Notes under the pieces: generated by a model
Told to the model about the DNA's origin: nothing
Database searches by the model: none
The model's input: only the letters and a program-made list of their open reading frames with translations
Assembly: GCA_947305065.1 (NCBI GenBank)
Contig: CAMZCT010000004.1
Span: 41,166 to 105,165, forward strand
Source: an uncultured Mycoplasmatota bacterium
Lineage (GTDB): Bacteria; Bacillota_I; Bacilli_A; RF39; UBA660
Direction of reading: 5' to 3'
DNA length: 64,000 bases
Shown here: one piece after another, positions 1-8,738 of the stretch
Numbering within the stretch: position 1 is the first letter of the stretch
Layout: each line of letters opens with the position of its first letter
Translations under genes and position numbers: made by a program

Positions 1-968
1 AAGAATTAAATAAGGCAATAAAAGATAAGAATATAAAGTTAAAAAATAGAGAATATTCATATAAAAGTATACTGGGACAAAGTTATAAGATAGTGCTTAA
101 TTCTGCATATTATGAAAAGAGTGATAATTACTGGAATAGAATTAATGATAATAAGTTAAAAGAAATAATAGATAAGTCAATAGATTTAAATATAGTAGGA
201 ATAGTTAGAAGTGATGTTAATAGTTCGTTTGTAGGTTATACTAGATTTTTAACTGATTATGTTATTAATAATAATAAAAAAAGTGAAATATATATGGAAC
301 AAGTTAATAATCCAGATATTGATATATTAACTAATAAAAACTTTAGTGGTGTTACATACGAAGAAAGACTAAGTAGTTTAGGAATTATAGATTATAATCA
401 ACCTAGTTCTATTGAACTATATCCAAATACTTTTGAAGCAAAGAGTAAGATTGAAGAATTAATTAATAATTATAATAAAAAACAAACAAAGGAGAATAAA
501 ATAAGTTATACAGATATATTAGGAGTTTTATTAGAAACGATTACATCTATTGTAAATATTATTTCTTATATATTAATTGCTTTAGTAGCAATATCATTAG
601 TTGTTTCTAGTATAATGATTGCTATTATTACTCATATTAGTGTTTTAGAAAGAACTAAAGAAATAGGTGTTTTAAGAAGTTTAGGAGCAAGTAGAAGGGA
701 CGTTGTAACTTTATTCCTTGCAGAAAAACTAATAGAAGGAATACTAGCTGGTATTATAGGAATAATAATATCAAGATTATTAATAATTCCTTGCAATATT
801 ATAATTGAAAGGATCACAAAAATAAGTAATATTGCTAGTATGAATTATAGGAATACTTTATATCTATTATTAATAAGTATTGTAGTTACAATAATATCTG
901 GTTTAATGCCGGCCTTCCATGCAGCTAAGATGTCCATAGTAGATGCGTTAAGAGACGATAATAATTAA
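1..968 (+). CDS. ABC transporter permease, FtsX/MacB-like (C-terminal part)
   Basis: The reading frame is open to the left edge (first full codon at base 3), so this is the 3' part of a longer gene, not a gene starting at an internal GTG near base 93. The visible part has a soluble, probably extracellular, domain followed by three or four membrane segments. Between the first two segments is the cytoplasmic stretch with RTKEIGVLRSLGAS, the signature of FtsX/MacB-type permeases that couple an ATPase to extracellular substrates. It ends with a further helix and AAKMSIVDALRDDNN, the usual FtsX-domain end. These permeases drive lipoprotein, antimicrobial-peptide or cell-wall functions; the substrate cannot be told here. 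The partner ATPase must lie upstream or be fused in the missing part. Confidence 0.85.
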   Translation, partial: ELNKAIKDKNIKLKNREYSYKSILGQSYKIVLNSAYYEKSDNYWNRINDNKLKEIIDKSIDLNIVGIVRSDVNSSFVGYTRFLTDYVINNNKKSEIYMEQVNNPDIDILTNKNFSGVTYEERLSSLGIIDYNQPSSIELYPNTFEAKSKIEELINNYNKKQTKENKISYTDILGVLLETITSIVNIISYILIALVAISLVVSSIMIAIITHISVLERTKEIGVLRSLGASRRDVVTLFLAEKLIEGILAGIIGIIISRLLIIPCNIIIERITKISNIASMNYRNTLYLLLISIVVTIISGLMPAFHAAKMSIVDALRDDNN

Positions 969-989
969 TACTAGACATTATATATTTAT

Positions 990-995
990 TATAAT
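990..995 (+). promoter_or_regulatory. candidate -10 box for the riboswitch-transporter unit
   Basis: A TATAAT lies 37 bases before the riboswitch stem and 87 bases before the transporter start. No good -35 box is seen at 16-18 bases. Confidence 0.4.
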
Positions 996-1031
996 AAAAT
1001 GTATTTTAGTTGAATTTAATAATTCAATATT

Positions 1032-1066
1032 GCTAGTTAACCTACACATCCTAGCATAAAAAAGGG
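1032..1066 (+). promoter_or_regulatory. preQ1-I type riboswitch (candidate)
   Basis: Five-base stem GCTAG (1032-1036) / CTAGC (1051-1055) closes a loop holding CCTACAC, followed at once by an A-rich tail ATAAAAAA and GGG. This is the preQ1-I layout: P1 hairpin, C-containing loop, A-rich L3, then a short P2 between loop CCT (1041-1043) and AGG (1063-1065). The P2 partner runs straight into the SD (GGAAGGAG, 1066-1073), so ligand binding could hide the ribosome site (translational control, inferred). The next gene is a Vut_1/YhhQ family transporter, a known partner of preQ1 riboswitches, which strongly supports the call. Confidence 0.72.
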
Positions 1067-1081
1067 AAGGAGAGAGATAAG

Positions 1082-1741
1082 ATGAATATCGCTTTAGGTT
1101 TTGTTAATATTCTAGTGACTTTCTCATTAGTAGTATTAATAGAAAAATTATTTAAAAAGGAAGGATTAATTGTTTGGGTAAGTATAGCTGCTATTATAGC
1201 TAATCTAACTGTTTGTAAAATGATTGATGTGTTTAATTTTACTACTAGTTTAGGTAATGTAATATTTGCATCAACGTTTTTAGCTACAGATATATTATCA
1301 GAAAAATATAGCGCTAAAGATGCTAAAAAAGCAGTTTATTTAAGTATCTTTTCTAGTATTACATTTATAATTATTTCTCAATTAACATTATTATTTATAC
1401 CTAGTAGTGAAGATGTGGTACAGGAAGCAATGAAAACTTTATTTGCAATTAATCTTCGAGTTAGTATAGCGTCTATGGGGATGTTCTTTATAGCTAATAT
1501 GTTAGATATTTATATTTACAATAAGTTAAAAGAGAAAATACCTGGCAAGTTGTGGTTAAGAAATAATGTAGCAACAATATCTTGTAATTGTATAGAGAAC
1601 TACTTCTTTAATACTTTAGCATTTATAGGAATATTCTCTATACCAACTATTATTTCTATAGCTACAACGACAACTATTATTGAAATAGTTATTGCTCTAT
1701 GTGATACCCCGTTTATATACTTATCTAAAAAGTTAAAGTAA
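1082..1741 (+). CDS. queuosine precursor transporter, YhhQ/Vut_1 family
   Basis: Integral membrane protein of 219 residues with about six hydrophobic helices. It matches the Vut_1 (PF02592) pattern: early KMIDVFNF stretch, then FASTFLATDILSEKYSAKDAKK after the second or third helix, and a late helix pair near TIISIATTTTIIEIVIAL. Family members import preQ0/preQ1 for queuosine modification of tRNA. The start follows the strong SD GGAAGGAGAG. Its SD is merged with the preQ1-I riboswitch candidate directly upstream, which fits feedback by its own substrate. No queuosine biosynthesis gene is visible in the window, consistent with salvage, but that cannot be judged from one window. Confidence 0.88.
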   Translation: MNIALGFVNILVTFSLVVLIEKLFKKEGLIVWVSIAAIIANLTVCKMIDVFNFTTSLGNVIFASTFLATDILSEKYSAKDAKKAVYLSIFSSITFIIISQLTLLFIPSSEDVVQEAMKTLFAINLRVSIASMGMFFIANMLDIYIYNKLKEKIPGKLWLRNNVATISCNCIENYFFNTLAFIGIFSIPTIISIATTTTIIEIVIALCDTPFIYLSKKLK

Positions 1742-1761
1742 GATAATTGATTATTTTAATT

Positions 1762-1975
1762 ATATGTGGTATATTATGGGCAATGTTGAAGGGGATAAAC
1801 GTAGTAGTATCACTTACTAATAGAGACTTAGTGGTTGGTGGAAACTAAGAGTAAAATATTATTATTCCTACCCTGGAGTTGAATATGAAAATATTTCCGG
1901 TTAAACCCGTTAAAGTTAAAGAGTATATTAGGATGGTACCGTGCGTAAGCACTCCTTTGGTATCATCTTTTTTTG
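1762..1975 (+). promoter_or_regulatory. T-box leader (tRNA-Pro responsive)
   Basis: The T-box sequence AGGATGGTACCG lies at 1930-1941. Upstream is a stem I region with the conserved GGTTGGTGGAAA segment (about 1834-1845). A likely specifier CCT (proline codon) is at 1867-1869. The U in the TGGT bulge pairs with an A discriminator, which proline tRNA has. The competing terminator is GATGGTACC (1932-1940) with GGTATCATC (1959-1967) followed by seven T. The gene controlled is proS, matching the specifier. Left boundary is approximate. Confidence 0.9.
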
Positions 1976-1991
1976 TTAGGAGATGAGAAAT

Positions 1992-3416
1992 ATGGGAAAT
2001 AAAGCAATTACAGAAAGAGATAAAGACTTTGCACAATGGTATACAGATATTGTACGAGCAGCTAAATTGGCAGATTATACATCTGTAAAAGGATGTATTG
2101 CTATTGAGCCAAATGGTTATGCTATTTGGGAGAAAATCCAGGAAATTATGGATAAAAAATTTAAAGAATTAGGACACGTTAATGTTCAAATGCCTTTATT
2201 AATACCAGAAAATTTATTTAATCAAGAAAAAGAATTAATTAAGGGTTTTGCTCCTGAACTTGTTTGGGTAACTGAAGTAGGAAATGAAAAACTGGAAGAA
2301 AGATTTGCGATTCGTTCTACTTCTGAAACAGTTTTTTGTGATTATTATAAAAAGCATATTAACTCTTATAAAGATTTGCCTAAATTATATAATCAATGGT
2401 GTAACGTATTTAGATATGAAAAAGAAACAAGACCGTTTTTGAGATCTAGAGAATTTCTTTGGCAGGAAGGACATACAGTTCATGCAACTGCTGAAGAAGC
2501 TGAAGCTGAAGCTAAAAGAATGATGGATGTATATTTATGGTTTAATAGAGAAATTCTTGCTATTCCATCTATTTCTGGCAAAAAAACTGAGAAAGAAAAA
2601 TTTGCTGGAGCAGAATATACAATTACTTGTGAAGACTTAATGTATAATGGAGTTTGTTTACAAGATGGAACTTCTCATTATTTTGGTCAAAAATTTTGCA
2701 AAGCCTACGATGTGAAATTTACTAATAGAGATAATAAAGAAGAATATGCCTATTATACAACTTGGGGTAAAACAACAAGAATGATTGCAGCAATTATCAT
2801 GGTTCATGCCGATGATTATGGATTAGTACTTCCTCCAAGAATTGCTCCTAAGCAAGTTGTTATTATTCCAATTGGTAAAGATAATGAAGAGGTTGATTCA
2901 TTAGTAAAAGAATTTAATACTAAACTAAATGAAAATAATATAACAAGTTATATTGATGATTCTGAAAAATCTCCTGGATTTAAATTTGCTGAAGCAGAAG
3001 TTAATGGTATCCCAGTTAGAATTGAAATAGGAGCTAGAGATTTAGCTAATGGGACAGTTACTGTTGCAAGACGTGATACAAGAGAGAAGATTGTTATTAA
3101 AAAAGAAGAATTAACTGTTCAGTATATTTCTGATTTACTAGAAATAATTCAAAAAGATATGTATCAAAAAGCTTTAGAAAGACAAAATAAACTAACATTC
3201 GAAGCTCATACTTATGAAGAAATGAAAGAAATAATTGATAAACAACCTGGTTTTATTCATGGCGATTGGTGTGGAAATGAAGAATGTGAAAATAAAATAA
3301 AAGAACTAAAAGGTTGTAAATCGAGATGTATCCTTGATGAAAAACTATTAACGGGAAAATGTGTATGTTGTGGTAAAGAAGCAAAACATCATGTAGTATG
3401 GGGAATACAATACTGA
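1992..3416 (+). CDS. proS: prolyl-tRNA synthetase, archaeal/eukaryote-like type
   Basis: Class II synthetase that charges tRNA-Pro. At about 474 residues it lacks the editing insertion of the long bacterial ProRS. It has the short form's layout: catalytic core with motif 2 (RYEKETRPFLRSREF), anticodon-binding domain, then a cysteine-rich C-terminal zinc domain (CGNEEC, GCKSRC, CVCCG) ending in tyrosine (WGIQY), as in archaeal-type enzymes. Start chosen at 1992 because SD AGGAG (1979-1983) is 8 bases upstream; the ATG at 1983 overlaps that SD. Preceded by a proline T-box, so it is induced when charged tRNA-Pro is low. Followed by a terminator. Confidence 0.96.
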   Translation: MGNKAITERDKDFAQWYTDIVRAAKLADYTSVKGCIAIEPNGYAIWEKIQEIMDKKFKELGHVNVQMPLLIPENLFNQEKELIKGFAPELVWVTEVGNEKLEERFAIRSTSETVFCDYYKKHINSYKDLPKLYNQWCNVFRYEKETRPFLRSREFLWQEGHTVHATAEEAEAEAKRMMDVYLWFNREILAIPSISGKKTEKEKFAGAEYTITCEDLMYNGVCLQDGTSHYFGQKFCKAYDVKFTNRDNKEEYAYYTTWGKTTRMIAAIIMVHADDYGLVLPPRIAPKQVVIIPIGKDNEEVDSLVKEFNTKLNENNITSYIDDSEKSPGFKFAEAEVNGIPVRIEIGARDLANGTVTVARRDTREKIVIKKEELTVQYISDLLEIIQKDMYQKALERQNKLTFEAHTYEEMKEIIDKQPGFIHGDWCGNEECENKIKELKGCKSRCILDEKLLTGKCVCCGKEAKHHVVWGIQY

Positions 3417-3436
3417 TAAAGTTGAAAAATTTATAA

Positions 3437-3465
3437 AAGATGGCTTAAAATAAGTCATCTTTTTT
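3437..3465 (+). terminator. intrinsic terminator after proS
   Basis: Stem AAGATGGCTTA / TAAGTCATCTT with AAA loop and a run of T. Confidence 0.85.
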
Positions 3466-3494
3466 GATATACTAATAATATGGTGATGATTATC

Positions 3495-5348
3495 ATGAAA
3501 GAGTTATTTAATAGATTTTGTATATATTATTTAAACCATTTTGATAAAAGATACTATAAAAAAATAATTAAAGATGCTAAGAATGCTAAATTTAATTATG
3601 AAGAAATAGATAAAAATGCTAAAGAATATACTGATATATTGAAGAATAAATTAAGTGAATTTAATTATAAAGGTTTAAAAAAAGAAGTATACGAAATGAT
3701 TAATAAGTATATAAAAATAAAAGATGATATGGATGAAGGGGATAAAAAAGTTTATTTAGAAATATTAAGTAGTCTTTGTAATATATATGGTATTAATCTT
3801 CGAGATGAACTGAAGGATTATGTAACAGAATTAATGAATCCAGAAGATGTATTTAAGGAATTGTTTAAGTGTTATATCGAAGATAAATCGAAAGAAGAAA
3901 TAGAAAGAGTCAGAGTAAAATGTAAATCAGAATACTTTGCTGATGTTGATGAAAGAGCTAGTACGCTGGCTAAAGACACGAAAAAAATGTGTAAAAAGTA
4001 TAATTATGTAATTAATAATAAAAATAGTATAAATGAAACTATTAACAATTATATAATGAATAAAGACGGTTATAGTAATAGTGAAAAAGGTGAAATATTA
4101 AAGACTTTAGCTTTAGTAGCAAATATATATGATATAAATCTTAAAGAAGAGATAGAAAAACGTTATAGAAACGAAAGAAAAGAGTTATCTTTTAAAGATG
4201 AAATCAATAACCCTTTAGATAATAATGCCTTGTTAATATCTTATTTATATCAGAGATATCACAATTGTAGTTTTAATATAAGAGAATTACAAATACCTAA
4301 TTACTATAAAATAAAGAATAATAAAGATGATGATTATACAGAAACACAAGCTAAATTAATAAAGAAAATAATCACTATTTATTTGGATAAAATGAATAAT
4401 TATGGTACTCAAGATATTAGTCCACTTTATATTAATACACTAAGTATTGATGATATGACAAGATTGGATGAAATAGAAGAGGAAGAAATATTAGCATTTA
4501 TAGATTATGTTAATAAGAGAATAGAAGAAGATATTGTTCTTAGAAAATTAAATATTAGTGACGTTTTATATCATTTTTTAGTATTTTTAGTAAGAACTAC
4601 AGATATTTATAACCCAAATATTGGGGGAGCAGATAAAAACTTGTTCTTATTGAATGATAATAAAGAAAATATCGCTATACATATTGGAACAGTGAATAAT
4701 GAAAAAACCTTTAAATTTTTGGCAAGATATATTATCAAGTGTATTGAAAATAATGTTAGTTACAATATGAAAAATATTTTGGATGATAATCTTACTAGAG
4801 AAAGAACTATTTTATTGGCTAATAAAGATAATCTATATACTAAGTTATCTATATTAGATGAGATTGGGTGTGAAAGTGAAGATATAATTGATAGTTTTGA
4901 TAAACCAATTATATCTAGTGCTACGTATGATAATAAATATTATGGAATAAGTGTTTATAAAGTTGGGGAATTAGAATATAATGATTTCTTTGATAATGTA
5001 GCTGAAGTAGCATACTATAGATTATTAGCTAAATTAGAAGTTAATAAAGTACATAATGAAGATAGTTTGAAATTGTTAAATAGTTTTTTAGCTTTAGATA
5101 AAGTAGAGGGGAATAATCCTCTAGAAGCAATATATGATGGTAATAGTTTTAATGATATTAAAGATGTAATTAATAGATATATTGTAGAAATAAGTAAGAC
5201 TTTAGATATGTATATGGAATCTAGGGATAAAGTACAAATCTTAGTAAAAGAATTTGGTAAAAGTATGGGGTACATTGCTAGTATTTGTATGAATAACAAA
5301 AAAAGCAATAAGATCAATATTGCTTTAAGTGACAAGGAGTTTGATTAA
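3495..5348 (+). CDS. hypothetical cytoplasmic protein, 617 residues
   Basis: No family recognised. The protein is highly charged (Lys, Glu, Asp, Asn rich), largely helical, with no signal peptide or membrane segment. Residues 1-250 hold two similar acidic-helical stretches, each with a SLCNIYGINL / ALVANIYDINL type motif, suggesting an internal duplication. The C-terminal half is more globular. Start placed at 3495 because GGTGAT (3482-3487) is at SD distance; an ATG at 3480 has no SD. It stands alone between the proS terminator and a separate promoter. Function unknown. Confidence 0.75.
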   Translation: MKELFNRFCIYYLNHFDKRYYKKIIKDAKNAKFNYEEIDKNAKEYTDILKNKLSEFNYKGLKKEVYEMINKYIKIKDDMDEGDKKVYLEILSSLCNIYGINLRDELKDYVTELMNPEDVFKELFKCYIEDKSKEEIERVRVKCKSEYFADVDERASTLAKDTKKMCKKYNYVINNKNSINETINNYIMNKDGYSNSEKGEILKTLALVANIYDINLKEEIEKRYRNERKELSFKDEINNPLDNNALLISYLYQRYHNCSFNIRELQIPNYYKIKNNKDDDYTETQAKLIKKIITIYLDKMNNYGTQDISPLYINTLSIDDMTRLDEIEEEEILAFIDYVNKRIEEDIVLRKLNISDVLYHFLVFLVRTTDIYNPNIGGADKNLFLLNDNKENIAIHIGTVNNEKTFKFLARYIIKCIENNVSYNMKNILDDNLTRERTILLANKDNLYTKLSILDEIGCESEDIIDSFDKPIISSATYDNKYYGISVYKVGELEYNDFFDNVAEVAYYRLLAKLEVNKVHNEDSLKLLNSFLALDKVEGNNPLEAIYDGNSFNDIKDVINRYIVEISKTLDMYMESRDKVQILVKEFGKSMGYIASICMNNKKSNKINIALSDKEFD

Positions 5349-5384
5349 TAATAAAAACATCTATAAAATAAATAAATTAGATGT

Positions 5385-5390
5385 TATAAT
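5385..5390 (+). promoter_or_regulatory. -10 box of the 5412 gene
   Basis: TATAAT 22 bases before the start codon, with SD AGGTGAT between them; the leader must be very short. Confidence 0.6.
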
Positions 5391-5411
5391 CATATAGTAG
5401 GTGATTGTTAT

Positions 5412-6050
5412 ATGGCATCAGCAATTATTCATTTGTGTATTGCAAAAGAAGTTAATAAAGTATTGGGAATGGATGAAAAGTTGTTGTTCTTGGGAACAAT
5501 TGCTCCAGATATTTCTAAACAAATTGGTCAAAGTAAAGAGATAAGTCATTTTTTAGATCATTCTAATGAAGATGACATTCCTAATATAGATAGATTTTTA
5601 AAAAAATATGAAGCTGAGTTAGAGCATCCTTTTGAAATGGGATATTTTATTCATTTACTTACTGATAAATATTGGTATAGAGATTATGTTTATAATTATA
5701 TAGAAAGATATGCTTCTGAAAGTGGAAAGAAAGATTTAACATATTCGGCTTTAAAACAATTAATATATGATGATTATACAAATATTAATATAGACTTAAT
5801 TGACAAGTATGGATTGTCATTAGAATTATTCTATGAAGATTTTAAATATCCTAATAGTAAAATAACGGAAATACCTATGGATAAGTTGCCAATCATAGTT
5901 GAAAAAATGGGAATGATTATTCAAGAGAGTAAAGAGGAAAAGACATTTATTTTTGATACATATGATATAGTAAAGTTTATTGATGAAACTGTTAAATATA
6001 TCATACGAGATATTCAAATATTAGGACTAAATAAGGTATCACAAGAGTGA
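5412..6050 (+). CDS. zinc-dependent phospholipase C-like protein
   Basis: A 212-residue soluble protein resembling the Zn_dep_PLPC group (PF00882). It starts with ASAIIHLCIAKEV (His near residue 7), then GTIAPDISKQ (the typical AxD motif), SHFLDH, and MGYFIHLLTDKYW with the paired His/Asp expected for metal binding. No signal peptide is present, so it should act in the cytoplasm, unlike secreted phospholipase C; several family members have unknown substrates. Start has SD GTAGGTGAT. Its stop codon lies inside the terminator hairpin shared with the convergent gene. Confidence 0.7.
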   Translation: MASAIIHLCIAKEVNKVLGMDEKLLFLGTIAPDISKQIGQSKEISHFLDHSNEDDIPNIDRFLKKYEAELEHPFEMGYFIHLLTDKYWYRDYVYNYIERYASESGKKDLTYSALKQLIYDDYTNINIDLIDKYGLSLELFYEDFKYPNSKITEIPMDKLPIIVEKMGMIIQESKEEKTFIFDTYDIVKFIDETVKYIIRDIQILGLNKVSQE

Positions 6051-6061
6051 TACCTTTTTTT
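6034..6061. terminator. terminator between convergent genes
   Basis: Perfect stem AGGTATCAC / GTGATACCT, AAGA loop, T tract on the plus side; it overlaps the stop of the 5412 gene. Confidence 0.85.
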
Positions 6062-6803
6062 AACTTAAAATATGTAATAGAAAGATACTTAAGCCAATCA
6101 GTACAGCCGAAATAGTTATGAAGATAGATACGATATTTAAGTAACCAAAATTACCATCTTCTTCTCCTGTTTTATGAAGATTAGGATTGTTATAAGTTAG
6201 TACTTGTCCTTTATCAAAGCCCATAGATTCGTTATAAGTTTCTAATACAGCGTTGCACTTAGCAACTACCTCTTCTTCAACACTATTAAGACAATCTTTC
6301 ATAAGTTGTAACGTTGTTACAGCTCCTTCAATGTTTTTTACCCTTGTTTCAATATTAGGATTATGGTCATTTATCATTTTTTTTGTATTTTCTAAAAAAA
6401 TGTTGATTTTTCCTATATCTTCAACAGAAAAATTACCTTGGGATACAATAAGGGAAAATTCTTCATCATCGCTTAAAACGTTTTCAGTAGTATTATTTGC
6501 TGCTCTATTAGAGTCAGATATATTGCTTTTCACAGCGCTTTCACTATTTATACTTTCTTTTATTTCTTCTTTTGTAGTTGTCTCAGAAGATTTTTCTTCT
6601 TTAGTGTTTTCTAAAGCTTTAAATAGATTATCAGGAGTTAATTTTTCGTCAATGTCTCTAATAATCGTTTCTAAATCTATTTTATTAAGGTCGATGGTAA
6701 CATTTCTAAATAAAAGATTAGTACCAACGATTTGTAAATCAGCGAATTGATTGGAATTGCTTAACGTTTGTATAATGATTTTATTCTTATCAAAATTATT
6801 CAT
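6060..6803 (-). CDS. hypothetical tail-anchored membrane protein
   Basis: Protein of 247 residues, family not recognised. It has a soluble N-terminal part, a low-complexity Ser/Thr/Glu/Lys linker (residues about 70-115), a helical region (about 120-190), and one hydrophobic helix at the very end (FITISAVLIGLSIFLLHIL). With no signal peptide, this fits a C-terminal tail anchor with the bulk of the protein in the cytoplasm. SD GAAGGTAGAGA precedes the ATG. It is divergent from sufB and convergent with the phospholipase-like gene. Confidence 0.7.
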   Translation of the reverse strand: MNNFDKNKIIIQTLSNSNQFADLQIVGTNLLFRNVTIDLNKIDLETIIRDIDEKLTPDNLFKALENTKEEKSSETTTKEEIKESINSESAVKSNISDSNRAANNTTENVLSDDEEFSLIVSQGNFSVEDIGKINIFLENTKKMINDHNPNIETRVKNIEGAVTTLQLMKDCLNSVEEEVVAKCNAVLETYNESMGFDKGQVLTYNNPNLHKTGEEDGNFGYLNIVSIFITISAVLIGLSIFLLHILS

Positions 6804-6870
6804 AATCTCTACCTTCTTTATAGTTTAATAATAACATAAAAAAGAATATTTTAAAATAGAAAATATATGC

Positions 6871-6876
6871 TATAAT
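6871..6876 (+). promoter_or_regulatory. -10 box of sufB
   Basis: TATAAT only 16 bases before the ATG, so transcription should start about 8 bases upstream of it or at the preceding GTG. Confidence 0.6.
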
Positions 6877-6891
6877 ACCATTGTGATTGTG

Positions 6892-8184
6892 ATGAAAAAG
6901 GAATTGAATGAGGATTTTATCAGAAATCTTTCCAAAAAGAAGGGTGAACCTAAGTGGATGTTAGATTTTAGATTTAAATCTTATAAAAAATTTTTAGAAT
7001 TAGATAATCCTAATTTTGGACCAAAAATAGATATAGATTTTTCCAAAATTAATTATTATAAATCGGATGTTAAGAAGATTACTGATGATTGGAAAAGGGT
7101 CAATTGTAGTATCAGAAATAGTTTTGATAAATTAGGAGTTATTGAAGCTGAAGAAAAATATTTAGGTGGAGTTACTAATCAATTTGAATCAGAAGTAGTT
7201 TATCATAATCAAAAGGTAGAAGACGGAGTTATTTTTACTTCGACTGATGAAGCTTTAAAGAAATATCCTGATTTGTTCAAACAATATTTTAATAGTTTGG
7301 TTAAGTATGATGAAAATAAATATACTGCTTTAAATGGGGCAGTATGGAGTGGTGGTTCATTTATCTATATTCCTAAAGGAGTAAAAGTAGATAGACCATT
7401 ACAAAGTTATTTTCGTATTGAAACAGAATCGTTAGGGCAATTTGAAAGAACAATTATAATTGTTGATGAAGGAGCAGATTTATCTTATATAGAAGGATGT
7501 ACTGCTACGCAATATAGTACAACAGCATTACATGCTGGAGTAGTTGAAATATTTGTTAAAGAGAATGGACATTGTCGTTATTCGACGATTCAAAACTGGT
7601 CTACAGATGTTTATAATTTAGTTACTAAAAGATCTATAGTAGAAAAGAATGCTATCATGGAATGGGTAGATGGTAATATTGGTAGTAAAGTAACGATGAA
7701 ATATCCATCTTGTATATTAGTTGGTGAAGGAGCAACTGGAAATTCAATTTCTATTGCCTATGCTAAAGAAGGACAATTTTTAGATGCGGGTGCTAAGATG
7801 ATTCATTTAGCTCCTAATACTAAAAGTAATATAGTTAGTAAATCTATTGCTGAAGCGGGAGGTACTAGTAATTATAGAGGAACAACAAGAATTACTAAGA
7901 ATGCTATTAATTCTAAAGCCAGCGTTAAATGTGATACTATTATTTTAGATAGTATGAGTAAAAGTGATACTTTTCCTAAAAATATAGTTGGTAATTCTTC
8001 TTCTGTGTTAGAACATGAAGCAACTATATCAAAAGTATCTCAAGAGAAGATGTTTTATTTAACAAGTAAAGGTTTAAGTGAAAATGCTGCTAAAGAATTA
8101 TTAATAATGGGATTTATAAGTGATTTTAAAAAAGAATTACCTATGGAATATGCTGTAGAGTTAAATAGGTTGTTAAAAGAATAA
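6892..8184 (+). CDS. sufB: Fe-S cluster assembly scaffold SufB
   Basis: SufB builds iron-sulfur clusters as part of the SufBCD complex. The whole product matches the family: early WMLDFRFKSYKKF, KYFNSLVKYDENKYTALNGAVWSGGSFIYIPKGVKVDRPLQSYFRI, the beta-helical core, and the C-terminal EHEATISKVSQEKMFYLTSKGLSE signature. At 430 residues it is slightly shorter than typical SufB (about 465). ATG at 6892 is preferred; a GTG at 6883 in frame would fit a leaderless message because the TATAAT is so close. No sufC, sufD, sufS or sufU is adjacent, so the gene is separated from its usual operon. Confidence 0.95.
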   Translation: MKKELNEDFIRNLSKKKGEPKWMLDFRFKSYKKFLELDNPNFGPKIDIDFSKINYYKSDVKKITDDWKRVNCSIRNSFDKLGVIEAEEKYLGGVTNQFESEVVYHNQKVEDGVIFTSTDEALKKYPDLFKQYFNSLVKYDENKYTALNGAVWSGGSFIYIPKGVKVDRPLQSYFRIETESLGQFERTIIIVDEGADLSYIEGCTATQYSTTALHAGVVEIFVKENGHCRYSTIQNWSTDVYNLVTKRSIVEKNAIMEWVDGNIGSKVTMKYPSCILVGEGATGNSISIAYAKEGQFLDAGAKMIHLAPNTKSNIVSKSIAEAGGTSNYRGTTRITKNAINSKASVKCDTIILDSMSKSDTFPKNIVGNSSSVLEHEATISKVSQEKMFYLTSKGLSENAAKELLIMGFISDFKKELPMEYAVELNRLLKE

Positions 8185-8214
8185 AAAAATTAAATATAGT
8201 AAAAAAAATTAAAG

Positions 8215-8247
8215 AAGACTTAAAATGATTTTTTGAGTCTTTTTTTG
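8215..8247 (+). terminator. terminator after sufB
   Basis: Stem AAGACTTAAAA / TTTTGAGTCTT (one wobble) and a T run. Confidence 0.7.
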
Positions 8248-8375
8248 TGTTAGAAAAAGTTGTGCTTACTTACGAAATAGTTTTTTTGAACTTATTTAAA
8301 TTTATAAACGTCTTTTTTCGTTGTTTGTTTTATTCTTCATCATTTGTTAGGATGACAAGCGAAAGGAGGGATGGA

Positions 8376-8729
8376 ATGTTAAATCAAGTGATTTTAGTAG
8401 GAAGATTAACTACTGATCCACAAGCAGAAACAACTGATAATGGTAAGAAGTTTTCACATATTACACTGGCGGTTCCTAGGAGCTTTAAAAATTCTGATGG
8501 AATATATGAAACTGATTTTATTCGTTGTACACTTTTTAGTGCTATTGCAGCTAATACTTCTGATTATTGTAAGAAGGGAGATATAGTTGGTATAAAAGGA
8601 CGATTACAAGTAAGTTCATATAATGATGAAAAGGGAAATACTAAATATTCTACAGATGTTATTGCTGAAAAAGTCACATTTTTGACTAGTAAAGCCAGTG
8701 AATTAAATGATGAAGAAGAAGAGGAATAA
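8376..8729 (+). CDS. ssb: single-stranded DNA-binding protein (short)
   Basis: OB-fold SSB that coats single-stranded DNA during replication and repair. It begins MLNQVILVGRLTTDPQ and continues with the usual GIYETDFIRCTLF and CKKGDIVGIKGRLQ strands. Start at 8376 is set by SD AAAGGAGG; the frame is open upstream but holds unrelated hydrophobic sequence. Length is 117 residues against about 160-175 for Bacillus SSB. The Gly/Gln-rich linker is absent and the tail is an acidic run (LNDEEEEE) without the canonical DDIPF tip that docks partner proteins. Confidence 0.93.
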   Translation: MLNQVILVGRLTTDPQAETTDNGKKFSHITLAVPRSFKNSDGIYETDFIRCTLFSAIAANTSDYCKKGDIVGIKGRLQVSSYNDEKGNTKYSTDVIAEKVTFLTSKASELNDEEEEE

Positions 8730-8738
8730 AAAGTAAAT

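Noticed and set aside
8247..8375. Upstream extension of the ssb frame
   Set aside because: The extra 43 residues are hydrophobic, start inside the sufB terminator, and a strong SD marks the later ATG.
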